Shown: positions 6,620-16,713, counted from the stretch's first letter. The stretch: 54,011 bases of DNA from Clostridia bacterium (GCA_017516765.1 JAFXBE010000028.1:1-54011); one strand, 5' to 3'. Notes: generated by a model from the sequence alone, not told the origin. Translations and numbers: made by a program.

Positions 6620-9600
6620 TTGAGCGATTACAACAATTATCCCAATTCTCCGCAGGAGGACTACGACCGCCGTCCTTTGCAGTCCGGTGCGCCGGATAAC
6701 GGTGCGGATCCGTTTGCCGCATGGCGCGATCCTGTCCGGCAGCCTGCCGACAGCTCTTTTCTGACAGAAACCCCCGCTCCCTTCGGTGCGGAGCTGCAGC
6801 AGGGCGGTTCCCCTCTGTTTGCACAGCCGGATTTCGGCGCAATGGGGGATAATGCCCCCACCCGGGTGATCCCCGCGGCAGCAGCTGCCACCCGCCGTGT
6901 GCCGGCAGTACAGCCCGCCCAGAACGGCAAGCCTGTTGCCGATGTCCCCGCAGACGGGCTGCAGGAAGCTCCCCGCCGTCGCCGCCGTTCCGTTTCTTCG
7001 GAAGCGGAGAATCCGGTCGAACCGCAACCCATGCCGTCTGCCCCTCCGGCGCAGACGCTGTCCCCCGCGCAGCCTGTGCGCCCTGTACAGCCCGTACGCC
7101 CCGTTCCGTCTGTACAGAATCCCTCCGCGACTGATGCGGACTACGATCTCTTCAGCGCAGGCGATGGCGAGATGCAGCCCATGACGCGCCGCACCGTAGC
7201 ACCGGGCGGACAGTACACCGGTCCCCGCACCGCCATGCCCATGTCCGGCGCCTCGGTGGCAGAGCGGGCGCAGCAGGCTAAGGAACGGGCCCGCAGTGCA
7301 GTAGAAGATTCTTCCGGTTACGATGCCCGTCCCGTACGTCCCGCACCCGGTCAGCAGCCCCGTCCGGCACGCCCGGCAATGCAGCGGCAGCCTGTACGGG
7401 AGGGTGAATATGCCCCCTATGACGGGCAGCCCGTGCGCAGCCCCTACGACGATCCCCGTACCCGTCGTCCCAGCGCCACCGTGCAGCGGGAACGCTACGA
7501 TTTCGAAGACGAGATGGACGAGCCCCGCGGCGGCATTCTGCTGCCGTTGGTGGTGGTGCTGCTGGTGATCGGCGCGCTTCTTGCCGGCATCTGTCTGCCC
7601 GACTGGGATCAGATGGGCGGCACCTTCGGCAGTACGATGAGCAATCTGAAGACCTCTGTCGTTACCGTGTTCTCCAACGTGAAGGACATGATCATCCCCG
7701 CCGATGAACCCATCAAGAGCTTCAGCGTTTCCACCACCGACAGCGCAGCCCCTGCCGATGTCCGCTTTACGGTGCAGACCGCCAAGAACATTCAGGGCAT
7801 CCGCATCGAGGATGACGAGGGCTATACGGTCTACAGCAAGCAGTTCGCCGATCAGTTGGTCTTCAGCGGCGAAGTGATCAACAACAGCGACGAATACATC
7901 TGGACGCCCACCTGCCGTCTGGAGGATGCCTATACCGGCGGCTTCACCGTTTTCGCCTGGAAGAGCGACGGCAGCGAAACCGAGGGCTTCTACTCCACCA
8001 AAACCGTGGATATCGCAGCCCCCAAGGCAGTGATCCCCCCGATCCAGGATTTTACGGTGGATGGCGATCTGGATATGCTTCCGGCCTCCATCACCTTCCA
8101 TGTGCTCACCTCCGCAGATGTAACCAGCGTACGGGTGGAAAACCAGTACGGCTCCGTTGTGCTCAACCGCACGCTGGAGGACGCCCGCACCGCCGGGCAG
8201 GTGATCACCGAGGGCGAGACCCTGCGCTGGACGATCCCCTATACAGCCAGCGAAGCCTATGCGGGTGAGTACTTCATCAGCTACCAGACGGGCAGCGATC
8301 TGCAGAACTTTATCACCTCCGGCTTCAAGGTTCAGGTGGAGATCGGGCCCGCCCCCACGGCAACGCCTCTGCCTGCGCCCGTGTCTTCCGAAGTACCCGG
8401 AGTCGAACCTGCAGAACCCACTGAGGCTCCCACCGCAACACCTACTGTGGAACCGACGGCGACGCCCACCGAGGCGCCCACTCCCACGCCCTCACCGTCG
8501 CCCACCCCCGACCCCACAGCGACCCCTGCTCCCACGGCTACGCCCGAGCCCACGCCCGTGCCTACGCCCACGATGCTGCCCGCCGTTGCTGCGGCAGCCG
8601 ACGGGAACGCGGATCCTGCCCAGGGCGATACCGTGCTGAAGACCACCGTCTATAACGATGGCAAGACCACCGGCTCCTACACCCGTTCCCGCAAGGTGGA
8701 ACTGCTTGCACCCTTCACCTCTGTGGAAGGTGCAGCCAGCGATTATGCTGTGTGGAAGCAGGCAGGCGTGCTTACCTTCCGCAGCGGCCCCATGCGTCAG
8801 AATGCCGCATACGGCACCGTGGAGGTGGACGCCGGTCGTCTCACCGAGCTGTGGAGCCACGAAGTGGGCGGTATGAAAGTAAATAACGGCGCAGTGTACG
8901 GCGTTGCCGCTCCCGGACAGCCGCTGATCGTGAAATGGCCGACCAGCCATCGCGAGAAGATGGGCATCAAGGAAGAAATGCGGGAAGTAAAAGCCCTCAA
9001 GGAAGTGATCGTTGCCGGTCAGGATGGCAAGATCTACTTCTTTAACCTGCTGGATGGCACCCTGACCCGCGATCCCATCGAGCTGGGCGCACCCAGCGCC
9101 GGCGGTCTGTCTGTAGCCACCAACGGTACCCCGTTGCTGGGCGTAGGTCAGAGCCACAGCCGTCTCGCCAGCAAAACGGTCAAGAGCGGCTACCACCTCA
9201 TCAACCTGCTCAATAACAAAGAGATCCGTCTCATTCAGACCGATGGCAAGGAACGCACCAGCAACTATTCCGGCGTGTTGGGCGCAGCCCTGTTCGACAA
9301 CGTGACCGGCACCATGATCTTCGGCACCCAGGGCGGTCTGCTCTGCACCGCCGAGCTGGGCACCCAGATAGAGACCTACAAATACGAAGAGAACGAAGTG
9401 TCGCTCCAGTCCGGCGTACAGATGTACAAAGGCACCACCAAGGGGCAGGAGAAGAAAGGCAATATCGACGGCAGCGTAGCCATGTACGGCAGCTATGTCT
9501 ACTACGGCGACGAATACGGCGTGCTCCAGTGCGTGGATGTGAACACCATGAGCCCCGTCTGGTCGCTGAATCTTGGCGACAACATCGATGCCACCCCCGC

Positions 9601-10141
9601 TCTGGATCTGGAAAACGGAACCGATCTGGCACTGTATACCGGCACCACCATCTATAATCAGCGTAAGAACGGTTCCTGCGTGCTCAGCCGTATCGATGCC
9701 CTTACCGGCGAAGTGGTCTGGAGTTACACCGTTCCCGAGTGCAAGTATCAGGCGGACTATGATCTGGGCCTGGAAGCCAGCCCTGTGGTCGGTCAGCATC
9801 TGATGGATGATCTGGTCATCTTCACCGTGGCCTGCGGCGAAAACGGCTCTCAGGTGATCGCCCTGCACAAGGACGACGGTTCCGTTGCCTGGCAGACCGC
9901 CCTCTCCGCCAATGCTGTTTCCAGCCCTGTGGCGGTTTACAACGAGGCGGGAGATTCATGGATCATTCAGGCGGAGCTGGACGGCACCATCAATCTGCTG
10001 GACGGCATCGACGGTAAGGTGATCCATTCCGTCAAGCTGGACGGCGAGATCGAAGCCTCTCCCGCCGTGTACGGCAATCTGCTGGTGATCGGCACCGCCG
10101 GACGCGACACGGGCGGCGTGTACTGCTTCCGCATTGAGTAA
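6620..10141 (+). CDS. Membrane-anchored PQQ-like beta-propeller protein
   Basis: A 1173-aa protein of unknown function. I start it at TTG 6620 (reads SDYNNYPNS...) because AAGGAG lies 9 nt upstream and the frame before it is junk. The first ~300 residues are a Pro/Gln/Arg-rich disordered, presumably cytoplasmic, segment. A single membrane helix follows at ~306-328 (ILLPLVVVLLVIGALLAGI). Outside come beta-rich repeats resembling Ig-type modules (~355-570), a Pro-Thr linker (~577-655) and a C-terminal PQQ/quinoprotein-type propeller (~745-1173) with recurring YYGDEYGVLQCVD, GEVVWSYTVP and DGTINLLDG blades. Such propellers bind proteins or polymers; a role at the cell wall is inference. It lies 17 bp upstream of plsX and probably shares its transcript. 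Confidence 0.85.
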   Translation: MSDYNNYPNSPQEDYDRRPLQSGAPDNGADPFAAWRDPVRQPADSSFLTETPAPFGAELQQGGSPLFAQPDFGAMGDNAPTRVIPAAAAATRRVPAVQPAQNGKPVADVPADGLQEAPRRRRRSVSSEAENPVEPQPMPSAPPAQTLSPAQPVRPVQPVRPVPSVQNPSATDADYDLFSAGDGEMQPMTRRTVAPGGQYTGPRTAMPMSGASVAERAQQAKERARSAVEDSSGYDARPVRPAPGQQPRPARPAMQRQPVREGEYAPYDGQPVRSPYDDPRTRRPSATVQRERYDFEDEMDEPRGGILLPLVVVLLVIGALLAGICLPDWDQMGGTFGSTMSNLKTSVVTVFSNVKDMIIPADEPIKSFSVSTTDSAAPADVRFTVQTAKNIQGIRIEDDEGYTVYSKQFADQLVFSGEVINNSDEYIWTPTCRLEDAYTGGFTVFAWKSDGSETEGFYSTKTVDIAAPKAVIPPIQDFTVDGDLDMLPASITFHVLTSADVTSVRVENQYGSVVLNRTLEDARTAGQVITEGETLRWTIPYTASEAYAGEYFISYQTGSDLQNFITSGFKVQVEIGPAPTATPLPAPVSSEVPGVEPAEPTEAPTATPTVEPTATPTEAPTPTPSPSPTPDPTATPAPTATPEPTPVPTPTMLPAVAAAADGNADPAQGDTVLKTTVYNDGKTTGSYTRSRKVELLAPFTSVEGAASDYAVWKQAGVLTFRSGPMRQNAAYGTVEVDAGRLTELWSHEVGGMKVNNGAVYGVAAPGQPLIVKWPTSHREKMGIKEEMREVKALKEVIVAGQDGKIYFFNLLDGTLTRDPIELGAPSAGGLSVATNGTPLLGVGQSHSRLASKTVKSGYHLINLLNNKEIRLIQTDGKERTSNYSGVLGAALFDNVTGTMIFGTQGGLLCTAELGTQIETYKYEENEVSLQSGVQMYKGTTKGQEKKGNIDGSVAMYGSYVYYGDEYGVLQCVDVNTMSPVWSLNLGDNIDATPALDLENGTDLALYTGTTIYNQRKNGSCVLSRIDALTGEVVWSYTVPECKYQADYDLGLEASPVVGQHLMDDLVIFTVACGENGSQVIALHKDDGSVAWQTALSANAVSSPVAVYNEAGDSWIIQAELDGTINLLDGIDGKVIHSVKLDGEIEASPAVYGNLLVIGTAGRDTGGVYCFRIE

Positions 10142-10158
10142 CGAAAGAGGATAAGCGT

Positions 10159-11184
10159 ATGAAGATTTATCTGGACGCCATGGGCGGCGACAACGCACCC
10201 CGGGTAACCGTAGAAGGCGCGCTGGAAGCGCTGACCCTGTACCCCGAACTGGAAGTGGAACTGGCCGGTCCGCTGGAGGCGGTCACGCCGGTGGTGGATG
10301 AGGTGTTTGCCTCCTCGCCCGCCCGCAGCCGCCTGACCCTGACCGATTGTCAGGAGATCATCACCAACTGTGAAAGCCCCGTCATGGCGGTTCGCAAGAA
10401 GAAGAACAGCGCTATCGTGGACGGCATGCTCAAGCTGCGGGATGGGGCAGTGGATGCTTTTGTTTCCGCAGGCAGCACCGGTGCGGTGCTGGCGGGCGGC
10501 ATGTTCCGTCTGGGGCGCATTCAGGGCATCGAACGCCCCGCTCTTGCCCCCCTGCTGCCCAACGGCAAGGATTATTTCCTGCTCATCGACTGCGGCGCAA
10601 ACGTGGATTGCCGCCCCGAATATCTGCATCAGTTTGCCCTGATGGGCAAGGCCTATATGCAGGGCATGCGCGGCATTGAGAACCCCCGCATCGGTCTGGT
10701 CAACAACGGCGCGGAGGAAGAGAAGGGCTGCGCCCTTACCAAGGAAACCTATCCCCTGCTGGCAAACGACAAGAACCTTAACTTTGTGGGCAACGTGGAA
10801 GCCCGCGAAATCACGAACGATGCCGCCGACGTGATCGTCTGCGACGGTTTTGTGGGCAATGTGATCCTCAAGTTTATGGAAGGTGTTGCCGGTACGCTGA
10901 TGGGCATCATCAAGAAGGAGATCTTCGCCGATACCCGCGGCAAGCTGGGCGGTCTTCTGGCAAAGCCCGCTTTCAAGCGGGTCAAGAAGACCATGGACTA
11001 CAGCGAAGTGGGCGGCGCACCCCTGCTGGGCGTTCGGGGCTGCGTAGTCAAGGCGCACGGCTCCTGTAATGCACACGCCATCGCCTGTGCGCTCAAACAG
11101 GCGATCCTGATGCATGAAGGCGATGTTGTGGGCAAGATCCGGCAAGGTTTGGTCTGTACGGAGACGGAAACCGTCGCCGAATAG
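10159..11184 (+). CDS. plsX: Phosphate acyltransferase PlsX
   Basis: PlsX converts acyl-ACP and phosphate to acyl-phosphate for PlsY, the first step of phospholipid synthesis in Firmicutes; it is a peripheral membrane enzyme. The 341-aa product begins with the family signature IYLDAMGGDNAP and shows SAGSTGAVLAGG (~110), ALAPLLPN, IDCGANVDCRPEYL, NNGAEEEKG and CDGFVGNVILK. The length is normal for the family. The start is 17 nt after the propeller gene with AAAGAGG upstream. acpP follows 49 nt after the stop, the usual plsX-acpP pairing; no FapR or FabD gene is present. Confidence 0.97.
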   Translation: MKIYLDAMGGDNAPRVTVEGALEALTLYPELEVELAGPLEAVTPVVDEVFASSPARSRLTLTDCQEIITNCESPVMAVRKKKNSAIVDGMLKLRDGAVDAFVSAGSTGAVLAGGMFRLGRIQGIERPALAPLLPNGKDYFLLIDCGANVDCRPEYLHQFALMGKAYMQGMRGIENPRIGLVNNGAEEEKGCALTKETYPLLANDKNLNFVGNVEAREITNDAADVIVCDGFVGNVILKFMEGVAGTLMGIIKKEIFADTRGKLGGLLAKPAFKRVKKTMDYSEVGGAPLLGVRGCVVKAHGSCNAHAIACALKQAILMHEGDVVGKIRQGLVCTETETVAE

Positions 11185-11233
11185 ATAGATCATTCGAAAT
11201 CATATGCTACAAAAGGAAAGGATGGAGAACAAC

Positions 11234-11458
11234 ATGTTTGAAAAGGTACGCGATATGATCGCCGAGCAGCTGCAGATGGACGCTGCCTCCATTACCCCCG
11301 AAAGCCGTCTGGTGGAAGACCTGAAGGCCGACAGCGCCAACGTGATGGTCATGATTCTGGAGCTGGAATCCAACTTCGGCATCGAAGTGGAAGACGAAGT
11401 GATCGTGCAGCTCAAGACCGTGGGCGACGTGGTCAAGTACATCGAAAGCAAGCAGTAA
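11234..11458 (+). CDS. acpP: Acyl carrier protein
   Basis: Acyl carrier protein of fatty acid and phospholipid synthesis, 74 aa. The ATG at 11234 (MFEKVRDMI) has GGAG 6 nt upstream; ATGs further up lack proper spacing. The phosphopantetheine-bearing Ser lies in ADSANVM, a variant of the usual DSLD: Leu is replaced by Ala and Asp by Asn, so this ACP may be less canonical than the housekeeping one. The rest fits (RLVEDLKAD, ELESNFGIEVEDE, VGDVVKYIES). It sits between plsX and rnc, the typical position. Confidence 0.93.
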   Translation: MFEKVRDMIAEQLQMDAASITPESRLVEDLKADSANVMVMILELESNFGIEVEDEVIVQLKTVGDVVKYIESKQ

Positions 11459-11471
11459 AAAGCCCTTTGCA

Positions 11472-11497
11472 GGGGGCACGGAGCGATCCGCGCCCCC
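11472..11497 (+). terminator. Hairpin between acpP and rnc
   Basis: GGGGGC (11472-11477) pairs with GCCCCC (11492-11497), and flanking TGCA/TGCA extends it. Only a weak T-rich tail (ATTCTTTG) follows, so it may be a partial terminator or a processing/stability hairpin that sets acpP above rnc. Confidence 0.45.
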
Positions 11498-11536
11498 TCG
11501 CTGCATTCTTTGCGCAAAGGGGAAAGGAGAAAGGCC

Positions 11537-12196
11537 ATGCAGGCATTGCAGCAGGCTCTGGGCTATACCTTCCGGGATATCGCCCATCTGCGCAGGGCGT
11601 TGACGCATCCCTCCACCAAGCAGCCGGATAACCAGCGGCTGGAGTTTCTGGGAGACGCCATACTGGAGTTTTGCGTCAGCGACATGCTCTACCACAAGTA
11701 CACAGATTTTCAGGAGGGCGCGCTTACAGCCCGCAGAGCCGCACTGGTGTGCGAGCGTACCCTCAGCGTTCTGGCACAATCCATGGATCTGGGGCGCTGC
11801 CTTGTGATGGGCAACGGCGAGATCCAGACCGGCGGCAGGGAGAAGCCCAGCATTCTGGCAGATGCCGTGGAGGCTGTGCTGGCAGCCATCTATGTGGATG
11901 GCGGCTACGAGGCCGTACGGGAGGTCATCTTCCGACTTTTCAAGGACGAGGACAAGCTGGTTGCACCCCGGGTAAAGGACGACAAAAGCGCCCTGCAGGA
12001 ATACACGCAGGCGCACGATCTGGGCTTGCCCGCCTACCGGATCATCGATACTACCGGGCCGGATCACGACCGCCAGTTTGTGGCAGAGGTGCTCATCTGC
12101 GGCCGCCGTGCGGCTACAGGGCAGGGCACCAGCAAGAAAAGCGCCGAACAGATGGCGGCGCGGGCAGCGTTGAAGCGCTGTCAGGATGAAGAATAA
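11537..12196 (+). CDS. rnc: Ribonuclease III
   Basis: RNase III cuts double-stranded RNA in rRNA and mRNA processing. The 219-aa product has the catalytic RIIID domain (~1-150), with signature NQRLEFLGDAILEF (the catalytic Glu and Asp of LEFLGD are kept; the first Glu of the usual NERLEFLGD is Gln) and ILADAVEAVLAAIYVDGG. A C-terminal dsRBD follows (DDKSALQEYTQAHDLGLP ... GQGTSKKSAEQMAARAALK). The ATG at 11537 has AAGGAG 7 nt upstream. The stop is 11 nt before smc; rnc-smc-ftsY is the conserved Firmicute order. Confidence 0.96.
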   Translation: MQALQQALGYTFRDIAHLRRALTHPSTKQPDNQRLEFLGDAILEFCVSDMLYHKYTDFQEGALTARRAALVCERTLSVLAQSMDLGRCLVMGNGEIQTGGREKPSILADAVEAVLAAIYVDGGYEAVREVIFRLFKDEDKLVAPRVKDDKSALQEYTQAHDLGLPAYRIIDTTGPDHDRQFVAEVLICGRRAATGQGTSKKSAEQMAARAALKRCQDEE

Positions 12197-12207
12197 GGAG
12201 GGTGCGG

Positions 12208-15200
12208 ATGCGCCTTACCAAATTGGAGATCTACGGATTCAAGTCCTTTGCCAAAAGGACGGAGATCGTTTTTCCGCAGAATGTAACGGGCATTGTAGGC
12301 CCCAACGGCTCCGGCAAGAGCAACATCAGCGATGCGGTGCGCTGGGTGCTGGGCGAACAGAGCGCCAAGACCCTGCGCGGCAACAGCATGACCGATGTGA
12401 TCTTCAACGGCACCGAAAAGCGCAAGCCCATGAACTACTGCGAGGTAACGCTGGTTTTTGACAACAGCGACCACCAGCTGCCTGTGGAGTATCAGGAGGT
12501 AAGCATCCTGCGCCGGGTGTACCGCAACGGCGACAGCGAATACCAGATGAACGGCTCCGCCTGCCGCCTGAAGGATATCGTGGAGTTGTTCCGGGATACG
12601 GGCGTTGGCAAGGAAGGCTACTCCATCATCGGTCAGGGCAGGATCGACGAGATCCTGAGCCAGCGGGGCGAGGATCGCCGCATCGTTTTTGAAGAAGCGG
12701 CGGGCATCAACCGCTACCGCAGCCGTAAGGTGGAGGCCGAACACCGGCTGAAGCATGCAGACGAAAATCTGGTGCGTGTGCTGGATGTGCTGGACGAGCT
12801 GGAGACCCACCTGATCCCCCTCAGAAAGCAGGCGGAAACCGCAAGAGAGTACCTGCACCTGAGCGAGTGCCTTAAGGAACTGGACATCCGTCTGTTCGTG
12901 TACCGGTACGACCGGCTGCACCAGAAGGAGATCGAAGCGGAGCAGGCGCTTCTGCGCATCAAGGATGCTTTGGGCGAAGCCGAAAAGCAGCTGGAGGATG
13001 CCATCCTGCGCCGCACCGGCAGCGAGGAACAACAGGAAGAGCTGAACCGGATGCTCAGCGAAGCGCACGATGCGCTGCTCAAGGCCAGCGATGCCCTGCA
13101 CACCGTAAAGGAAGAAGCCGCTGCCGCCGAAAACCGTCTGCTTACCGGGCAGGAGACCCTTACCCGTCTGGATAAGGAAGAAAATGCCCTGAATACCCGT
13201 CTGCGGCTCATCGAGACCACAGCCGCCCAGAGCGAGGGCGGTCTGCGGGAGGCAGAAGCGTTGGTGGAGCAGGCAGAGACAGCCCTCGACGAAGCCGAAA
13301 AGCGGCATGGAGAAGCTGCACAGGCTGCCCGGCAGCTGGAGGAGGAGCTGGATGCCCACCGCAACCGCATGATGGAGCGCACCAGCCGCATGCAGAGCAT
13401 GCTTACCTCGCAGGCAAGAACCACAGCCATGCAGCAGCAGATGACTGCCCGGCGCGAGGAATATCTGACCCAGCAGCAGGCTGCCGCCGCACAGCAGGAA
13501 GAGCTGGATGCCGCTGTAGCTGCAGCACAGGCCGCTCTGGATGGGGAAAATGCCCGTCTGGATGCCCTCAAGCAGACCGCACAGGAGCTGGAAGCCGCCC
13601 CGAAACGCCTTTTGGAAATGATTCTTGCAAAACAGAAGGAAATGCAGGAGGATGCCCAGAATGCCCGTGCTGCGGAGATGCGTCTGCGCACCCTGAAGGA
13701 ATTGCAGGACGGTTACGACGGCTATCAGTATGCGGTCAAAAATGCCCTTACCTACGCCCGTCGCCAGAAAATGACCGGGGTCGTGGACGTGGTGGCTATG
13801 CTGCTGAGCGTGCCCAGGGAGTACGAGACCGCCATCGATATGGCGCTGGGCGCAGCCATGCAGAATATCGTAACCGAGACCGAGCAGGATGCCAAGCAGC
13901 TGATCGAGTACCTGCGCACCAACAAGATGGGTCGCGCAACCTTTTTGCCCATCAGCACCGTTCGGGGGCGCACCCTGAGCCAGCAGGAGCGTAAGGTGCT
14001 GTCCATGGACGGCTGCATCGGCATTGCCAGCGAGCTTTGCGGCTACGATCCCCGCTACCGGGGCATTGTGGAAAACCTGCTGGGCAGAACCGTGGTCGCC
14101 AAAGATCTGGACAGCGGCATTGCCATTATGCGCGCAGGCGGCCATGCCTTCCGGCTGGTCACCCTTACCGGCGATGTGATCCACTCCGGCGGCAGCATGA
14201 CCGGCGGCAGCATCCAGCAGAAGGCACAGAACCTGCTGGGGCGCGAGCGGGAAATGAAGGAGCTGGCTGCCCGGATCGAAGAGATCAACGGGCGGGTCAC
14301 CGAAGCCGGCAACCAAATCGAAGCGTGGGAAAACCAGCGCAGCGAAGCCAAAAAGAAGGGCGAGACCGCGCTGTACGATGTACACCAGCAGGAGATCGCC
14401 GTTGTACGTGATACCGAGCGGCTCCATACCGCCCAGGAGCAGCTGAAGGCGCACGCCGCCCGCAGTTCGGCTCTGGCAGAGGCCATTGCCCAACTGGAGG
14501 AAAGCCTTGCCGATATCGAAGCGGAGCTGGAACGCATCCGTCGGATGGAAAAGCAGGATGACGTAAGCGAAGAAGAGCTTGCCGCCATCACCGCAGACCT
14601 TTCCGGCAGGCTTAACACCGCCCGCCGTAAACGGGAGGATGCGCAGGAAGCGCTTACCGATGCCAAGCTGACCCTGCAGAACGCCCAGCGGGATCGGGAG
14701 CAGATCCAGCGGGATCGCAGCCGTCTGGAAAAGGATGCGGGCGAATGCAAAAAAGAACTGGCAGAGCTGTATGCACGCCGGGAGACCACCCGTTTGGATC
14801 TGGAAGCGGCCGGACAGGCGAAGCAGCATGCACTGTCCAGAATCCAACAGGCGGAGAGCGGCATGGAGGCAGCCCGCCGCCATGTGGAGGACACCGAAAG
14901 CCGTCGGGATGAATGCACCCGGCAGCTCCGGGATATCCAGAACGAGATCGATGCAGCCCAGCTGGTTACCGCCCGGGAGACCGAGCGGGTGCACCGGCAG
15001 GAGATGGCGCTGGGGCGCATGAAGAACGATGTATCCGTGATCTGCGACCGCCTGTGGGATACCTACGAGCTCAGCTACGCAGGCGCCATGGAGCAGCTGA
15101 TGGCCTATCCCCAGCCGGAAAAGCCCTTCAAGGAAAGCGAAGCCGAGGGTGAGGCGCAGAAGATCCGTGACAGGATCCGTTCGATGGGGCCGGTCAATGT

Positions 15201-15786
15201 GGCTGCCATCGAGGAATATGCCCAGACGAACGAACGCTATACCCAGCTCAGCGAGCAAAAACGGGATCTGGAAAAGGCGCAGCGGGATCTGAAGGATCTG
15301 ATCTCCCAGCTGCTCAACAAGATGGAAACCGTGTTCGTGGAGCAGTTCGGGCTGTTGCAGACCTATTTTGCCGAAACCTTTGTGCGGCTCTTCGGCGGCG
15401 GCCGGGGCGAGATCTGTCTGGCAGACCCGGAGCATCCGCTGGATTGCGGCATTGAGATCATCGTGCAGCCTCCGGGCAAGAAACGCCAGATCCTCAGCCT
15501 GTTCTCCGGCGGCGAACGCGCTCTTACCGCCATTGCACTGCTGTTTGCCATGCTCAAGCTCAAGCCCACCCCGTTCTGTATTCTGGACGAGATCGAGGCC
15601 GCGCTGGACGATGCCAACATCAGTTATTTTGCCGATTATCTGAAGGAATTCAGCCGTGATACCCAGTTCGTGGTGGTCACCCACCGCAAGGGTACCATGG
15701 AGCGGTGCGACACCCTCTTTGGCGTGGCCATGGAAGAGAGGGGCGTCAGCAGCATGGTCAGCGTGAATCTGACCGATTACGAATAA
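12208..15786 (+). CDS. smc: Chromosome segregation protein SMC
   Basis: SMC is the ATPase of the bacterial condensin that compacts and segregates the chromosome with ScpA/ScpB, neither of which is in the window. The 1192-aa product has the usual length. Walker A is GPNGSGKSNISDAVRWVLGE (~32), with GYSIIGQGRIDEIL (Q-loop) near 150. Two long Glu/Gln/Ala-rich coiled coils flank a hinge (~490-665; GYDGYQYAVKNAL, GVVDVVAMLL, GRATFLPIS, and a glycine-rich HSGGSMTGGS end). The C-terminal head has the signature LFSGGERALTAIALLFAML and Walker B FCILDEIEAALDD. The ATG at 12208 has AAGGAGG 6 nt upstream; a GTG at 12202 overlaps that site and is rejected. Confidence 0.97.
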   Translation: MRLTKLEIYGFKSFAKRTEIVFPQNVTGIVGPNGSGKSNISDAVRWVLGEQSAKTLRGNSMTDVIFNGTEKRKPMNYCEVTLVFDNSDHQLPVEYQEVSILRRVYRNGDSEYQMNGSACRLKDIVELFRDTGVGKEGYSIIGQGRIDEILSQRGEDRRIVFEEAAGINRYRSRKVEAEHRLKHADENLVRVLDVLDELETHLIPLRKQAETAREYLHLSECLKELDIRLFVYRYDRLHQKEIEAEQALLRIKDALGEAEKQLEDAILRRTGSEEQQEELNRMLSEAHDALLKASDALHTVKEEAAAAENRLLTGQETLTRLDKEENALNTRLRLIETTAAQSEGGLREAEALVEQAETALDEAEKRHGEAAQAARQLEEELDAHRNRMMERTSRMQSMLTSQARTTAMQQQMTARREEYLTQQQAAAAQQEELDAAVAAAQAALDGENARLDALKQTAQELEAAPKRLLEMILAKQKEMQEDAQNARAAEMRLRTLKELQDGYDGYQYAVKNALTYARRQKMTGVVDVVAMLLSVPREYETAIDMALGAAMQNIVTETEQDAKQLIEYLRTNKMGRATFLPISTVRGRTLSQQERKVLSMDGCIGIASELCGYDPRYRGIVENLLGRTVVAKDLDSGIAIMRAGGHAFRLVTLTGDVIHSGGSMTGGSIQQKAQNLLGREREMKELAARIEEINGRVTEAGNQIEAWENQRSEAKKKGETALYDVHQQEIAVVRDTERLHTAQEQLKAHAARSSALAEAIAQLEESLADIEAELERIRRMEKQDDVSEEELAAITADLSGRLNTARRKREDAQEALTDAKLTLQNAQRDREQIQRDRSRLEKDAGECKKELAELYARRETTRLDLEAAGQAKQHALSRIQQAESGMEAARRHVEDTESRRDECTRQLRDIQNEIDAAQLVTARETERVHRQEMALGRMKNDVSVICDRLWDTYELSYAGAMEQLMAYPQPEKPFKESEAEGEAQKIRDRIRSMGPVNVAAIEEYAQTNERYTQLSEQKRDLEKAQRDLKDLISQLLNKMETVFVEQFGLLQTYFAETFVRLFGGGRGEICLADPEHPLDCGIEIIVQPPGKKRQILSLFSGGERALTAIALLFAMLKLKPTPFCILDEIEAALDDANISYFADYLKEFSRDTQFVVVTHRKGTMERCDTLFGVAMEERGVSSMVSVNLTDYE

Positions 15787-15801
15787 AGGGAGGTACCCAA
15801 G

Positions 15802-16713
15802 ATGTCCGAAAAGAAAGGTCTGTTTTCCCGTCTGAAGGACGGTCTGTTCAAAAGCCGCCAGCAGATGGCGCAGGTGATGGATGATGCCGTACGCGAGGAT
15901 CGCACCATCGATGAGGATCTCTACGACGAGTTTCTGGATGCCCTCATCCTCAGCGATATGGGCGCAAAGTGCGCACAGGAAGCCATCGATGCGCTGCGCA
16001 AGGTCGTAGCCGAGAAAAAGCTGAAGAACGGCGCGCAGGCCAAGGAGGAGCTGAAGAGCATCCTTGTGGGCATGCTGGATGTGCACAAGGAGCCCCTGCG
16101 CTGGCCCATGGTCACCCTTGTGGTGGGCGTGAACGGCGTAGGCAAGACCACCACTATCGGCAAGCTGGCGCTGCGTTTTCAGGGTCTGGGACGCACCATT
16201 ATCCTGTGTGCGGCCGACACCTTCCGCGCCGCTGCTGCCGAGCAGCTGACGGTCTGGGCAGAGCGTGCCCGCTGCCCCATCGTAAAGCATAAGGAGGGCG
16301 CAGATCCCGCCGGTGTGGTGTTTGACGGTGTAAAGGCCGCCAAAGCCCAGCACGCCGACCTGCTCATCGTGGATACCGCGGGTCGCCTGCATAACAAGAA
16401 GAACCTGATGGAAGAAATGGAAAAGATGCGCCGTGTCATCGACCGGGAATACCCGGAAGCCATGGTGCGCTGCCTGCTGGTGGTGGATGCCACCACCGGT
16501 CAGAACGGACTGCAGCAGGCCCGCGCCTTCCGCGAGGCGGCAGGCATCAACGGTATCGTGCTCACCAAGCTGGATGGCACCGCCAAAGGCGGCATTGCCT
16601 TCGGCATTGTGCAGGAGCTGCAGGTGCCGGTGATGTACGTGGGCGTGGGCGAAGGGATCGAAGATCTGCAGGCTTTCGATGCAAAGGAATTTGTGGATGC
16701 GCTCTTTGACTGA
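15802..16713 (+). CDS. ftsY: Signal recognition particle receptor FtsY
   Basis: FtsY is the SRP receptor GTPase that docks ribosome-nascent chains at the membrane. The 303-aa product is a compact NG-domain form with only a short N-terminal tail (no long acidic A domain). GTPase motifs: [15 protein letters not shown] (G1), [27 protein letters not shown] (G3) and [10 protein letters not shown] (G4). AGGGAGG precedes the ATG. It starts 15 nt after smc and is surely cotranscribed. ffh/ylxM, often next, are absent; a DUF975 gene follows instead. Confidence 0.97.
   Translation: MSEKKGLFSRLKDGLFKSRQQMAQVMDDAVREDRTIDEDLYDEFLDALILSDMGAKCAQEAIDALRKVVAEKKLKNGAQAKEELKSILVGMLDVHKEPLRWPMVTLVVGVNGVGKTTTIGKLALRFQGLGRTIILCAADTFRAAAAEQLTVWAERARCPIVKHKEGADPAGVVFDGVKAAKAQHADLLIVDTAGRLHNKKNLMEEMEKMRRVIDREYPEAMVRCLLVVDATTGQNGLQQARAFREAAGINGIVLTKLDGTAKGGIAFGIVQELQVPVMYVGVGEGIEDLQAFDAKEFVDALFD

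Noticed and set aside
8350..8580. Repetitive Pro/Thr-coding DNA that looks like a minisatellite
   Set aside because: It is in frame inside the propeller protein and forms a linker between the Ig-like region and the propeller; the units are irregular.
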